DNA of 64,000 bases. It comes from Hysterium pulicare CBS 123377. Lineage: Eukaryota > Ascomycota > Dothideomycetes > Hysteriales > Hysteriaceae. Made by a program: the position numbers and the translations under genes. The notes beneath the pieces are model-generated. The model did not search any database and had not been told where the DNA came from. It worked only from the letters and a program-made list of their open reading frames with translations. This document shows, in pieces, positions 43,441 through 54,561 of this stretch; the stretch's first letter is position 1; each line of letters starts with the position of its first letter. The stretch lies in assembly GCA_000467715.1 (NCBI GenBank), contig AJFK01000057.1, positions 1 through 64,000 of the forward strand. Reading direction: 5' to 3'.

Positions 43441-44931
43441 TTTGGTAAAAGATTGAGTGGTTCGAATTCTATGAGCGTGAGCAGGTAGAGCATGGTTATA
43501 TATTCATGCATGAAAGGTCAACTTACTAGGTGTTGGATGAGCCCTGCGGTGGCGAGAGCTATTTGCGTCGAGGACTGTGAAGGATAGATTGAGGGGAATT
43601 CGGACTGTTTGATCTTACAGGATGGTATCTAAGTAGGACTCTTGAGTAGCAGAAGCGTCAAGTCTGAAAAAAGTGAGTAGGAAGTTGGTGATGGTCAAGA
43701 TGGAACTGAAGTCAATGATGGACCAGGTAGCAGGCAGCGCCTCCCTTTATACCTCTACATCCTTCTCTGCCGGTGAAGAAGTTCAAGAACAAAAATTCGA
43801 AATCAGAAAACGAGAATCGTCCAAAAGCTTGGACATACTGCTATTTTATTCATTGACGGAGGTACAATTAGAAGCGATGACGTTGGTCTTAGGCAGGGGA
43901 AAGCGTGTATGCAGGTATCTTAAGATAGATCCGGAGGAACTTTCCCTTTTGTTCAATAAGACTACTGGAGTAAACGCTCGATGAAAGTGAAAGTAGGTGT
44001 GGGTCTAAATTATGGGCGTGGGACGCGTGTACGGCGTGCCGCCGATGTGGTTGAAGAATTCAACGACGGAGGAGTATTGAATTATGCTTTTGGAACTCGT
44101 CGACATCCTGGTTTCTCCTTGCCTGAAGACAGAAGTACTGTGGAGACTAGGGCCCCGACATAACGATTACTTGAGAGCCAAATTATCATGGGAACTTTGG
44201 TAAGTTGGGCGTGATGACCGTCCTTCATTCATTCACGTGGATGAAATGGAGGAGGTGTTGAATGTTCTCTCTCAGTCACCTCTATCAGGACATTGGAGAA
44301 TAAAAATTCCAAACCAAAAAGCAAGCCCGTCAGGCCAGAAAACCGACTGTCAGATTTTTGGACTTATCTTTTTCCTCATCAGCACTACTGCAAACTATAC
44401 CACCCCGCGAATCCATCTCTCCGAACGGTGAAGGATGTTGAAATGAAGTCCAGAAAGTAGCCCTATTTACCGTCCTCTTGGTACGACGAAGAACACAGCG
44501 GCAAAGATAACGAATAGACAACGAATCGCGGGTCATCCGCAAGCGCCTCGAGGGTGGGTCATTGGCTGAGCGGCTTTCCAAAACCTTCTCTAAACGGTGA
44601 ACATGTGGTCCGGCCAAAAAAAGGCCTTCAGTACCTGTAAACCAGGCAGGGCGTTGAAGCATGTTTGGGGCACGGCGGACGAGCAGCCAATAACACAGGA
44701 CGTTTTCTCTGTTCTTAAGCGCCGAGAGAAAGCAACCCTGTAGTCGAGCTTCTCCCAATCACCACGACATCATGCAACAGCGGTCCACCCCTCCTAGAAA
44801 GCAGCCACCAATCCCAACGTGCATGTATAGATCTATCTATTCTACAATCCCATCAAATACAGCCATTCCCTTCCAAGTCAGACATGGAAACCCCTCCCTC
44901 GTCTACACCCACCACCAACATCCAACCACAT
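43441..44931. other. long gene-free stretch
   Basis: Nearly 1.5 kb with only short, featureless ORFs (for example 43673-43984 plus and 44330-44758 minus) in conflicting frames. No RNA gene or repeat recognised. Confidence 0.45.
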
Positions 44932-47900
44932 CTACGAGAAGTCAACCTTCCAACCCCGTCCAATCCCCAGCTTAGGGTCCCTAACAACCGCCCAAGCTGC
45001 CTTCCCTCCCTCCTTCTCATGAAAACTAAACGAAACTTTCTTCTTCCTCGCGCTCTCCTTCGCTCCCTCCTCACTAACAACAACCTCCGTCTTCCCCTTC
45101 CACTCACTAGGTGCACCAACCACAATGATCTTTTCAACCCGGACTTTACTCATTGTCTTCACATACGCACTAGTCTTAGATCCAATTGAGCCAATTGGGA
45201 TGGAAGTGAGGATCTTCCTGGCGCTATCGAATTGGAAGTGCCGGTGGATGTAGGCGCCTTGTTGGTATTCGAAGGTCTCGCCATCATCGACATAGAGAGT
45301 GCCTTCTGCATTGCCTTCTTTGTCGAGGACGACGACTAGGGTGAAGGGATCCCATTTCATAAGACCGCTGCTACGGCGGGGACGGTCGCGGCGGGGGATG
45401 ATGTGTCCGCCTTGCATGAGGAGTGGGATCTTTTCTAGAGGGGCCTTGACGGTGTGATGGCTGCCTTGGCCGGAATACGTTGTGTAGTCGAAGTAGTCAT
45501 AGTATGGTTGGTCGTCTGCTAAGTACACGGAGACACTATCCGCTCCTTCAGAAGTGACGGGTTTAGCAAGGAGGCCAGTAGAGCCGATGTAAAGCTGATC
45601 GTCGATAGCAAAGCCCTTTTCATCTTCTGGATGGACGTAAAAGTTGGGGCGGATGATGGGAGCACCGGTGGTCGCAGCCTCGTGGAATGCAGTGTACCAC
45701 GCTGGAAGCAATTGGTATCTCAATCTTAAAGCCTGAGTAATGATCCCAGTGTAAGGTTCGCCGGCAATATAGGGCTCTCGGCGTCTCGTATCAATATGTG
45801 CATGGCCACGGAAGAATGGGTAGAAAATTCCAGTCTGGTACCAGCGGGTGAGAAGTTCCTTGCTAGGATTGCCGAAGAAACCACCAACATCAGCTCCGGC
45901 GAATGGGAAGCCTGAGATGCCTTGGTTCAACACCATCGGAAGGGATGCAGCGAGATGTGACCATTCAGCAAGGTTGTCGCCGGTCCACATAGCGCCGATA
46001 CGTTGACTTCCAGCGTAGAAAGAACGAGTGAGTACGAACGGTCGGCGAATTGCTCCCTTCTTACGCTCGAGCATGGCCTCATAGGTTGCATTATGGAAAG
46101 TCAATCCGTTAACGTTGTGTACGTCTCGGTGTTCCCAATTGCCGAAATGAAGATTGTCCTTTGGCATTGTAGTTTCAGGTCCGTTGAACACCGAAGGCTC
46201 GTTCATGTCGTTCCAGATGAAAGTGTTTGGCGCTGTACCCTTGAAGGCATCATACTTGAAGAGGGTCTTCCACCAAGTGATAGATGCGGGATTGAAGCAA
46301 TCGATCCAGTATGATGAGCCAGGCCAGCACCATCCCTCGTAGTCATTGCCGTCCTTGTTCTTGACGGCGAGACCCTTGCTCTTTATATCATCTATGATTG
46401 GATACTTGTCAGTGTTCTTGATATGAGGGTCGATAATAGCGACCAGCTTCCTATCCCGTTTATTCAATTGTTTATGCATTCCCTTTGGATCCGGAAAGGT
46501 TAACGGGTCCCAAGTGAAATACTTTTTCTCCTGGGTATACTCGATGTCAAGCCAGATGACGTCATACGGAATCTTATGCTTGTCGAATTTACGATCAACA
46601 TCCTTCACGTCTTCGTCAGTAACGTAGTTCCACCGGCATTGATGGTACGCAATAGCGAATTGTTGAGGCAGAGCAGTGAACCCCGTCAGCTCGCCGTACG
46701 TCCGGGCAAGATCTTGAGGAGTCGGTCCCAGGAAAACGAAGACATCCAAAAGCCCACTTTCAGAGATCCAGTGCGTTTGCGTATCAGTGTGCGACTTCAA
46801 CCCCAAGCTGAGCGGATTGGTGGTAGACTTAGACTTGACGACATCAACCCAGGTTTCGGCTGCATTCATCCAGAAAACTCCAACCGTCGAGCCTTTGCGA
46901 TGAGCCTGCATGAAAGGAATGGCTCCGTAGAGGGTCATTGGGCTGTCCATTTCGTATTCGAACACGTCGGCGTTGTACAATCGGTATGGTTCATTGTAGC
47001 TATCTCCACCTCCCCTGATTGGGCATCAGTCATGTTCACGAACAAGGTGGAGGGGAAAGATTACCTCGTCTCCTTCAAAGACAGTCGTGTGGCATGCTCG
47101 GGGATACCAAAAACATGCTCATAGCCAGGGAAAGATATATCCAAAGCCACAGCCTCAGGGCCTCGAGGCTTGGTATCCGTGTTGCCGCCGAACGATTCAT
47201 CCCACCATGTGCTCTCATCCTCGCCAGCCTCCTCTTCAACCTTCTCAGGCGCAGCTTCCTCTTCTCCTTCCTTCTTTTCCGGGACGGGCTTCTCAACTTT
47301 TGGTCGCCAATGTTCCACATTCATATATCCCCGCTCATTGAATTTGATCTGAGTCTTCCCGTCGCGCTTGAACTCAATGCCGAAAGGCGAGTGTGTGACA
47401 ACAGCTTCATGGGCACCAGCGGGGCCATAGACCACCTTCGTAGTTCCTTTGTCGGTATCGGCGCTCGTCGCAGCACCTTTGCTGACATCAAGACCACCAA
47501 CGATAGCCCATTTTGCGGTCTCGTCATATCGTTCTTTCCTTGCCTTGCTATCATGTCTCAATTCAATGTCTCCCTTCTTTCTTTTCTCCTCGTCTACCGT
47601 CACTCTAGCAACTCCCGACTCCAAAAATGCGATGGTGAGTGGTAACCGGACCGTCTCACCGTCATTTCCAACGCTTTTCAGTATTGTGGCCCATAGTCGA
47701 CCTTTGCTGAAGGCGACAGAGGCAGGGTCAAGGTTGTAAGGGGAGGTCCAGCTCGAAGCTAATAGTGTTGCATTGTCGGCGTATGCTCTGTTGCGCTTAC
47801 AGAATCCGGACTGATCGCAGGTTTTGAAATTCTCATGCTTTACCATGACTGTGCAGCCGTATTAGCCTCCTGAAGAGCTTCCAGGGACCTTCAATCGCTA

Positions 47901-48012
47901 GGATGAGATGGTTGCATAGGTACATACCCGCCGGCGTAAATAAAGAGCAAAGAGTGGTGAAAAGAAGGAAAAGGCCCGTCCACCTAGGGGACGAGGCAGG
48001 TGATGAATGCAT
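44932..48012 (-). CDS. ROT2: Glucosidase II catalytic alpha subunit (GH31)
   Basis: Exons 48012-47928, 47848-47065 and 47014-44932 give 983 residues. Exon 1 encodes the ER signal peptide (WTGLFLLFTTLCSLFTPA), which is otherwise missed. Mature N-terminal VKHENFKTCDQSGFCKRNR is the family's opening. An acidic insert (EKKEGEEEAAPEKVEEE) precedes GYEHVFGIPEHA. The GH31 barrel shows IPYDVIWLDIEYTQEKKYFTWD, nucleophile Asp (~557) in IWNDMNEPSVF, acid/base Asp (~634) in GAMWTGDNLAEW, and NQGISGFPFAGADVGGFFG. With a beta subunit it removes the two inner alpha-1,3-glucoses from N-glycans in the ER, feeding the calnexin quality-control cycle. There is no HDEL; retention is by the beta subunit as known for the family. 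It is divergent to NDP kinase. Confidence 0.96.
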
Positions 48013-48232
48013 ATCAAGCTGTCATCAGCTCGACCGCGCAAAAAGCAAAGGACTTCGAAGCACGGCGGATGGGGAGAGGTGCGGGTGCAGTTCGTGACCG
48101 GCAGAATGGACAGGTTGCAAGCTGATATTCGCTTGGACAGTGATCGGGAGCAGGCTGGCTTGGTGAGCAACTGGAGACCCCCGCCACCACCCACTAACGC
48201 AAACGCTTTCACACCGTCAATCATTATTGTCG

Positions 48233-49103
48233 ATGAGCCAAGAGACGCCCTCCCACTTTCCCTCTGGCATCCCCGACCCTCCCATCTTCAAGCACCTAGG
48301 ACCCAAGGACCGAGGCTTTCTCCGCAAGAACATCGAAGCACACGCTGCCAAAGAGCGACAATTCGAAAAGATGACCACCGAGCAGACGTATGTTTTCTTG
48401 ATCAGTCGAGCTGAGAGCAGTTGGCGGTGAAGCTAATCTTCAGCTCTACAGCTTCATTGCCGTCAAGCCTGATGGCGTCCAGGTGCGCAATTGCTATGCT
48501 CTGCTCTTCTCAATGCCTTCGAAAGACTTCTATCATTGCAATTGGGGGATAATGCCAGCTAACAATGTCCCCAGCGTGGCTTAGTCGGCCAGATCATCTG
48601 CCGCTTCGAAAACCGCGGCTTCAAGCTTGCTGCCATCAAGCTCGTCACTCCCTCCAAGGAGCACCTCGAGAAGCACTATGAGGATCTTTCCGACAAGCCC
48701 TTTTTCCCTGGTCTCATTGCCTGTACGCCAACCACTGCTCTGCCAAAAACCCAACAGCAAAAACACAAGCTGACAATCGGCAGATATGGGTTCTGGCCCC
48801 GTCTGCGCCATGGTCTGGGAAGGTCGTGATGTCGTAAAGACCGGCCGTGCCATCCTCGGTGCCACCAACCCTCTCCAATCTGCTCCAGGCACCATCCGTG
48901 GTGACTATGCCATTGTACGTCCGATCCCCTACTAACGTTTGTACCAATTCATACTGATATCCTATTAGGATGTCGGCCGCAATGTCTGCCACGGCTCCGA
49001 TGCCGTCGAGAGCGCCAAGAAGGAAATCGCCCTCTGGTTCAAGGACGGCGAGGTCCAGAGTTATAAGCAGGCCCAGTTCGACTGGATCTATGAGAAGCCA
49101 TAG
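48233..49103 (+). CDS. NDK1: Nucleoside diphosphate kinase
   Basis: Five exons, 48233-48387, 48452-48482, 48575-48722, 48784-48914 and 48969-49103. From the ATG at 48371 the product is 153 residues, the family's standard length, starting [24 protein letters not shown]. The active-site loop [16 protein letters not shown] holds the phospho-acceptor histidine, and the Kpn loop GAMVWEG-like [22 protein letters not shown] is intact, ending YEKP. It transfers the gamma-phosphate between NTPs and NDPs as a hexamer. An in-frame upstream ATG at 48233 adds 46 residues ([21 protein letters not shown] and a basic helix), giving 199. The extension has no stops and looks coding, so alternative starts or a longer isoform are possible. 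Exon 2 is a 31-base micro-exon. Confidence 0.93.
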
Positions 49104-49532
49104 GTTAGCCTCCACAGCTAGATCTCACATCTAGGGTACACATGATGGAATGAATCAAGGCGTCGTTTTCGACGAGAGATAAGGATAAGGTTTGGGGTTC
49201 ATATAGATAGAAGATGCAATGAAAAGCACAATTTTAACGGCCATGCAGACAGTTTTCAAGAGGACAGTGGAAGAAGTACAGTTATGTTTGTGATTATGTG
49301 TGGCAAATGCTAACCAAATGGTCGGGAGAACCTTATACTTTGCCAACTATGCTACGCGTCGTGGACATGCCGAGAGGGGAACAGGCAATGGCCAGTCCTT
49401 AACCTTCATGATCTCATGAGAACCCGTAACCCATCCGCTTTTCCATCATCCTTCAAACCGCCTTCAAACGCCAGCATCCACATAGATACCATCCACGCAA
49501 ATGTATCTCACGACATCATTCCCAAACCCATT
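49104..49532. other. gene-free stretch between convergent genes
   Basis: 3' flanks of NDK and of the telomere-protein gene; nothing supported. Confidence 0.45.
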
Positions 49533-52500
49533 TCAAACCCCATTCGCGACACCCTTAACCCCCTTCTCTTTCTTCTCAAGTTCCTTTTTCACAACCCTTC
49601 CCCACCAAGCTCTATACTTCTCCACCTCCTCGCGTTCCCCATCGCCCAATTCGACAGGCGGGCCTCTGATTTCCTCCCTCTCCTTAATTTCTCCAAACCT
49701 CACTTTCCTAGCTCCATACACCGGTCTCCCCTTTCCATATCTCCAAACACACCAACTGCTCTCCTCGCTACTGACCAGCATCGTTCTGCCCTTCTGACTC
49801 TTCACCCCAAATCCCCTAAGTAGGACGACGTCACCCACTTCGGCGATAGGCAGAGCGCGCTGAAAGGGCCTGAACACTTGAACTGTAGTTTCGACCGGAA
49901 AAGAGGATAAGTCGGTAATGTGGAAGGTAGTGTGGTAGTGGCGTGGGCCCTTTGGAGCCTTCTCGGGAGTCGTAGAGGCGGAAGTAACGAGGGCCATGAC
50001 GTCGGGATATGAGTCTAGCGCTTGAGAGGATCGATTCAGATACGATCGTAAGTGCGTGAGGGGAACATAATCGGATAGAGAGGTTGTGAGGCCAATTGTC
50101 GGTAAGTCGGTGGGCTCGACGTCGGGCTCGGATTCGGATTCAGATTCTGAGTACGAGGCGCGGGCACTTTCGTCGGAGGGAGAGGCCATATCGACGGTTG
50201 TAAGACTACGGCGGGGAGTCTTGTGGGTGGGTGAGAGCTTTGTTTCTGTGTTCGTGGTAGATGATTCGCGCTCCAATGCTGCAAGTAATCGCTCAGTAGA
50301 TGTTCGTCTAGTGGATGTTCGTTGAGTGGGCTGAGGTGTCTTTTGCCTGTATTTGGGAGACGACTCTCGCTCCAGTGCTGCAAGCAATCGCTCGGTAGAT
50401 GATCGTTGGGTAGACGTTCTCTGAGTGAGTTGGGGTGTAAGTGGAAGACTTTGTTCAGCCTGCATTGGCGGAATAGTGGGCTGTGAAACTGCCAATTGCT
50501 GACTTGGATCTGGAGTCATTGGGAGAATGCTGTTCGCAAGAGACTGCTGGTTCACAGACAAGTCGTTTTCAAGGGATGCGGCTTCTTCAGGCGGTGAGCT
50601 TGGAATGCGTTCATCCATTGGAAATAGGTGAGGATAGAGAATGTCCTGTGTTGCAGCCTGAGACTGCGTCGAAGGTCTACCCTGAGAACCTTTGAATTCC
50701 CACAGATCGGGCAATGGCGAAGAACTCAATTCGCGATTGGCACGTGAAAGACTTTGTTTGGTGGAGTGTTGGCTTGTGGGCCTGCTTGAATCCTCCTGTG
50801 TGATGGAGGGAAAAGAAGGTCGTCGCTGAGTTTCACTCTCAGTTGGCTTCACCGCAGGCGGTGAAGTCTTCCGATTTGTGTTGCTGCGCTTTTGTGGCGA
50901 GGGTCTTGTGTGGAGTAGGTGCCTTGAGTGCTGAGGGACAGGAATCGGCAGTTCAGGATATAGCGACTCTGCTTTTGGGACGGGAGTTTTAGTACCGTCC
51001 GGTTCGTCAGTGTAGTCGGGCTGTACGTAGAACCCTTCATAGTCATCGGAGTACGGCAGGGTCGAAAGTGACCCTTCCGAATGTAAAGTTTCATCTTCTG
51101 AATCCTTGATGAATGATACATCGGCGAACTTGGATTGAGATCCTGGGGCTGCTCTATTGAAGGGTTTATCTGTATCGAATACCGAATCATCGAGCTCAGT
51201 GAATGATCTTCTAAGAGACGTTGATCGTGGGGATGCGCTCGCGTGTGATTTCCGAGGCTTAGTTGTAGTCGATTCATGCTCAGCTTCACCAGCCGAACGT
51301 TTAGTACGCTTGCTCGGCGACATAGTCTTTGTCCTAGATCTAAGACTTCTTTGCGGTGCCTCATCTTTGACAGGTGACGTAGATGTACGAGTTTTGGATC
51401 TTGTATTCTTTGCCGGGGCACTAGAAGGAACGGTCATGGGAATGAGCTCGCCCAGTCGCGCTCCAGGGCCTTCATTTGGAACTTGAAGCTCGAGTTCGCT
51501 GGCTTCCGAGCCATCCTCTGTCGTGGGATGTATTGGAACTTCGTCGAGATGCCGGTCTTGCATGACTACATCGTGATCTCCGAATATCTGTGTGACCTCC
51601 GCTGTATCTTGGGTAAGGCTTCCCATTTCCTCGTCTTCCTCCATTAACCCAACTTGAATGTTGCCATCTTCGCCTTCAGCCTTCATATCGGATTCAGGTA
51701 TGATAGAATCCGACATAATTCCGGACTCTGGCTCCGGTCGAAACACTTCAGTTCCGATATCCTCCTCGTCTTTAAATGTGGGTTGGGTTTCTTCGGGAAT
51801 CTCATCATGCTGAGCCATGTCAGGAGCACTGGTGTCGATGGCTACCTGAGCATCCTCATGGGTATCTTCGTCTTCAGTCTCCTCCTCACTTTCGCTATCG
51901 CCTAGATCGATGATTTCTGTTGGTCTTTCGGATGCCTGAGTTGCAGTAGGAGCAGGTCTGCCAAAGTCTTCCCTTGGGACTCCCTCTTCTTTCAAGATGG
52001 GAGAGGGTTCGTTTTCTCGGTCTTCAGCCATGTCTTCCATTCTGTGATCTCCGGCTTTGGCTACATCAACTTCCTCATCACCCATCCGAAACTCCTCATC
52101 TTCGAGGAATACCCCTTCCTTCTCATCTAGCGCAAAAGTATCCCCCAAACTTTCGTCATCGGTGGATTCCGATCGCTCGTCGGAGGATACGTCGATCACC
52201 TGAGGCTGCTGATCGCGAATCGGAGACACTTCACTGGACATTTCTGGAGCTACCTTCTCTTGCAGGGGCTCATTTTCGGGCAGACCTTCTTCATCTGCTT
52301 GCATGACAACCTCGTCCGCTACATGGTCCTCGTGTATTCCTACAACTATTTGGGAATGCAATTCTGCGGGATGGTCATCAAAGATTTTCTCTATCTGCTC
52401 TTCGTGACGAAGTAAGTCAGGGATCTCTGATGTTTCGTCACTCTGGATATCATCTTGTGGAACAGTGTGTCGAGAGAACATGGATCCATCTAGGCCAAAG

Positions 52501-54227
52501 GGAAACCTAAATTCAGTAAATGCAGATTCATGAGTTGGATGAACCGCTCCAGATGAGCTCACAGAGCTGTGGAAACTTGATTCGATGATGAATTCATCAG
52601 AAGTCGATGGATCTTCAATATAATTCAGCTGGCCAACTGATTGATTCAGGTACTGTTCATCTACCAAGGATGTGGTAGGTCCATCCATTGGGAATGGAGA
52701 AGGTAATGGCAAAGTTGAAGAATCCAGCGGCTGGATCACTGGACTTGAAGGTTCAACACCGATAGGTGTCTGAATCCCAAACGGAAGGGAAGGGACGAAA
52801 TCCGTTTGTAGTAAAGGAAGAGTAGGAGGCGGCATCGTGTCTTGATAAGTACTCTCTGGTAAAATGGGCCCCTCTCGGGTCTCATAAACCCCGCGGGCTT
52901 GATCCTGCGATTGTTCCAGAAAAAGATCATTGTCTGTTGTACCCAGGCCCAAAAGGTCTGTACTATCATCATCCGTTGAGCTGACTACAACAAATTCCGA
53001 TGCCAGTGGTGGATTTTCGATGAACGCGAATTGCTCGTTGATGTCATTTGATACTTGTACACCTCCAAGTTCCATCTGCGCATCCTCCCCTTCTATGCTC
53101 AACGATGTATGCGTGTCTTCTGGTACATCTTGAATTTGAACCTCTTTAGTATTTTGCTGCGCGTCTTCTTGCAATTCTCGTATGCTATAGTTAGGAGGAT
53201 ACTCATCGGGGCCAGCATACAACTCGTCATATTCTATGCCATCCATGTCATCTTCAACATCAGCGAGATGCTGGCCTTGAACGCCTTTGGATTTAGGGAT
53301 TTTGTATTCTTTAGCATGCGCAGCGCCTATAGTTGGATCAACGTCCATTTCAGGTTCATGTCTCTCTACACGTGGAAGAGCTGCTACCGAAAATGAGGAA
53401 GGTTTTGTAGGAGACGAGATAGGCGTTTTCGGTAAGGCAGAGCGTATGGGCGTAGATTCGACGTTAGTCATCAACACGTCCACTTCCATCGATTCGATGC
53501 CGTCTTTTTCTGGGGAAGGTGTTCTCGCGGCGTATGTCCATGCTTTCCAGTCTCTATAGGACTTCCTTCGTCTTTTCTTGCTATGCTCACTGTCACCAAA
53601 CTCGCCATTTTGCACAAGTGGGTCGTATCCAGCTTCGAAGAATGGGTCGTCTGAGAGGCGTGGCCGCTTGAGGAACGCAGGTGAGGACCATTGTGGTATC
53701 GTACTTTGACTGCCGGTAGGAGCCACGAACGGGGAGGAATCTCGACGTACGGGAGACTCAGGCGCAGGGGAGGGAGTAGGATGATCGACATCCAGTTTCG
53801 CAAACTCTTTTCCGTCTCGAAATAGCTACACGATAGTGGTCAGCAGTCGCGCCCGCAGTGTAAGATTTCCGTTCTTGCGTACCTTGATGATCATTCGCTG
53901 GGAGAATGCAAGCTCCCAATCCACGCTTTTTCCGGGTGTTCTGACATCTCCAACTTCATCGATGTATTGCGCGCCGGCCAATGCCAGTACCACTTCGTCT
54001 CCGATTCCAATGCCGGTCGCAGCAAGAGCTCGCGCACTGGGTCCAGAAAAGCGAACCCTGACTTGTCCCTTTCGGCGGCGAAGGCGGAAATCCGGTTCGG
54101 CCAAAAGGAGGGCGCATTGTCGTGTGGACGATGAATACGGCCATAGGAGAGTAACAATGGCTTTGATATGCTTGGATTCGACTAAGGATAGTTGGGGCGC
54201 CAGCTGCGCGATAGGAACGAGCTCCAT
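49533..54227 (-). CDS. Telomere single-strand DNA-binding protein, POT1/Cdc13 OB-fold type
   Basis: Exons 54227-53883 and 53825-49533 (intron 53826-53882, GTACGC...GTGTAG) encode 1545 residues. An N-terminal OB-like domain (~1-120: IAQLAPQLSLVESKHIKAIVTLLWPYSS, then LRRRKGQVRVRFSGPSARALA) and a C-terminal OB-fold (~1410-1545: TSLSDYVPLTHLRSYLN, HYHTTFHITDLSSFP, VQVFRPFQRALPIAEVGDVVLLRGF, SSWCVWR) bracket the protein. The C-terminal block is the Telo_bind (PF02765) signature of fungal telomere-end proteins. Between them lie ~1300 residues of acidic, Ser/Glu/Asp-rich, presumably disordered sequence, with a basic nuclear-type stretch (KKRRRKSYRDW) and a duplicated motif RTST-x-R-x-STERLLAALERESS at about 1290-1350. 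It likely caps telomeric single-stranded overhangs in the nucleus. POT1 versus Cdc13 identity cannot be settled by eye. Confidence 0.82.
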
Positions 54228-54561
54228 TCAAGCTTCTCTCCTTGATGTAAGTTTTAATTGTAGGAAGCGCATGTTGTAGGGAAAGACGCAATACAAAAAT
54301 GAATACTCCACTTGGTGAAGTCGCGTATTGTGTGGTGAAGGTGAATAATGAACTACGCTTCACCTTGACCCTCAAGAGCCGCCATGCACGGACCACGTGT
54401 GTGATCGATACCGGAAACGGAATAGCTAAACATGAATGATCGTTAATCCGTTTTAGACGAGTGGAAGCCCGACTGCTGTCTGAAATTAAGCCCTTATACA
54501 AAGCTGCTATCTAGGCTTCGATGAGAGACTGCGGATCAAATTCGTACTGCTATCTAAAAGC
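54228..54561. other. short gene-free stretch
   Basis: Upstream of the telomere-protein gene, downstream of the HET gene; nothing supported. Confidence 0.4.

Noticed and set aside
43673-44163. Two short plus-strand ORFs
   Set aside because: No motif, and composition like the surrounding non-coding DNA.
44330-44758. 142-codon minus ORF just downstream of glucosidase II
   Set aside because: Featureless and Arg-rich; likely an antisense shadow of non-coding DNA.
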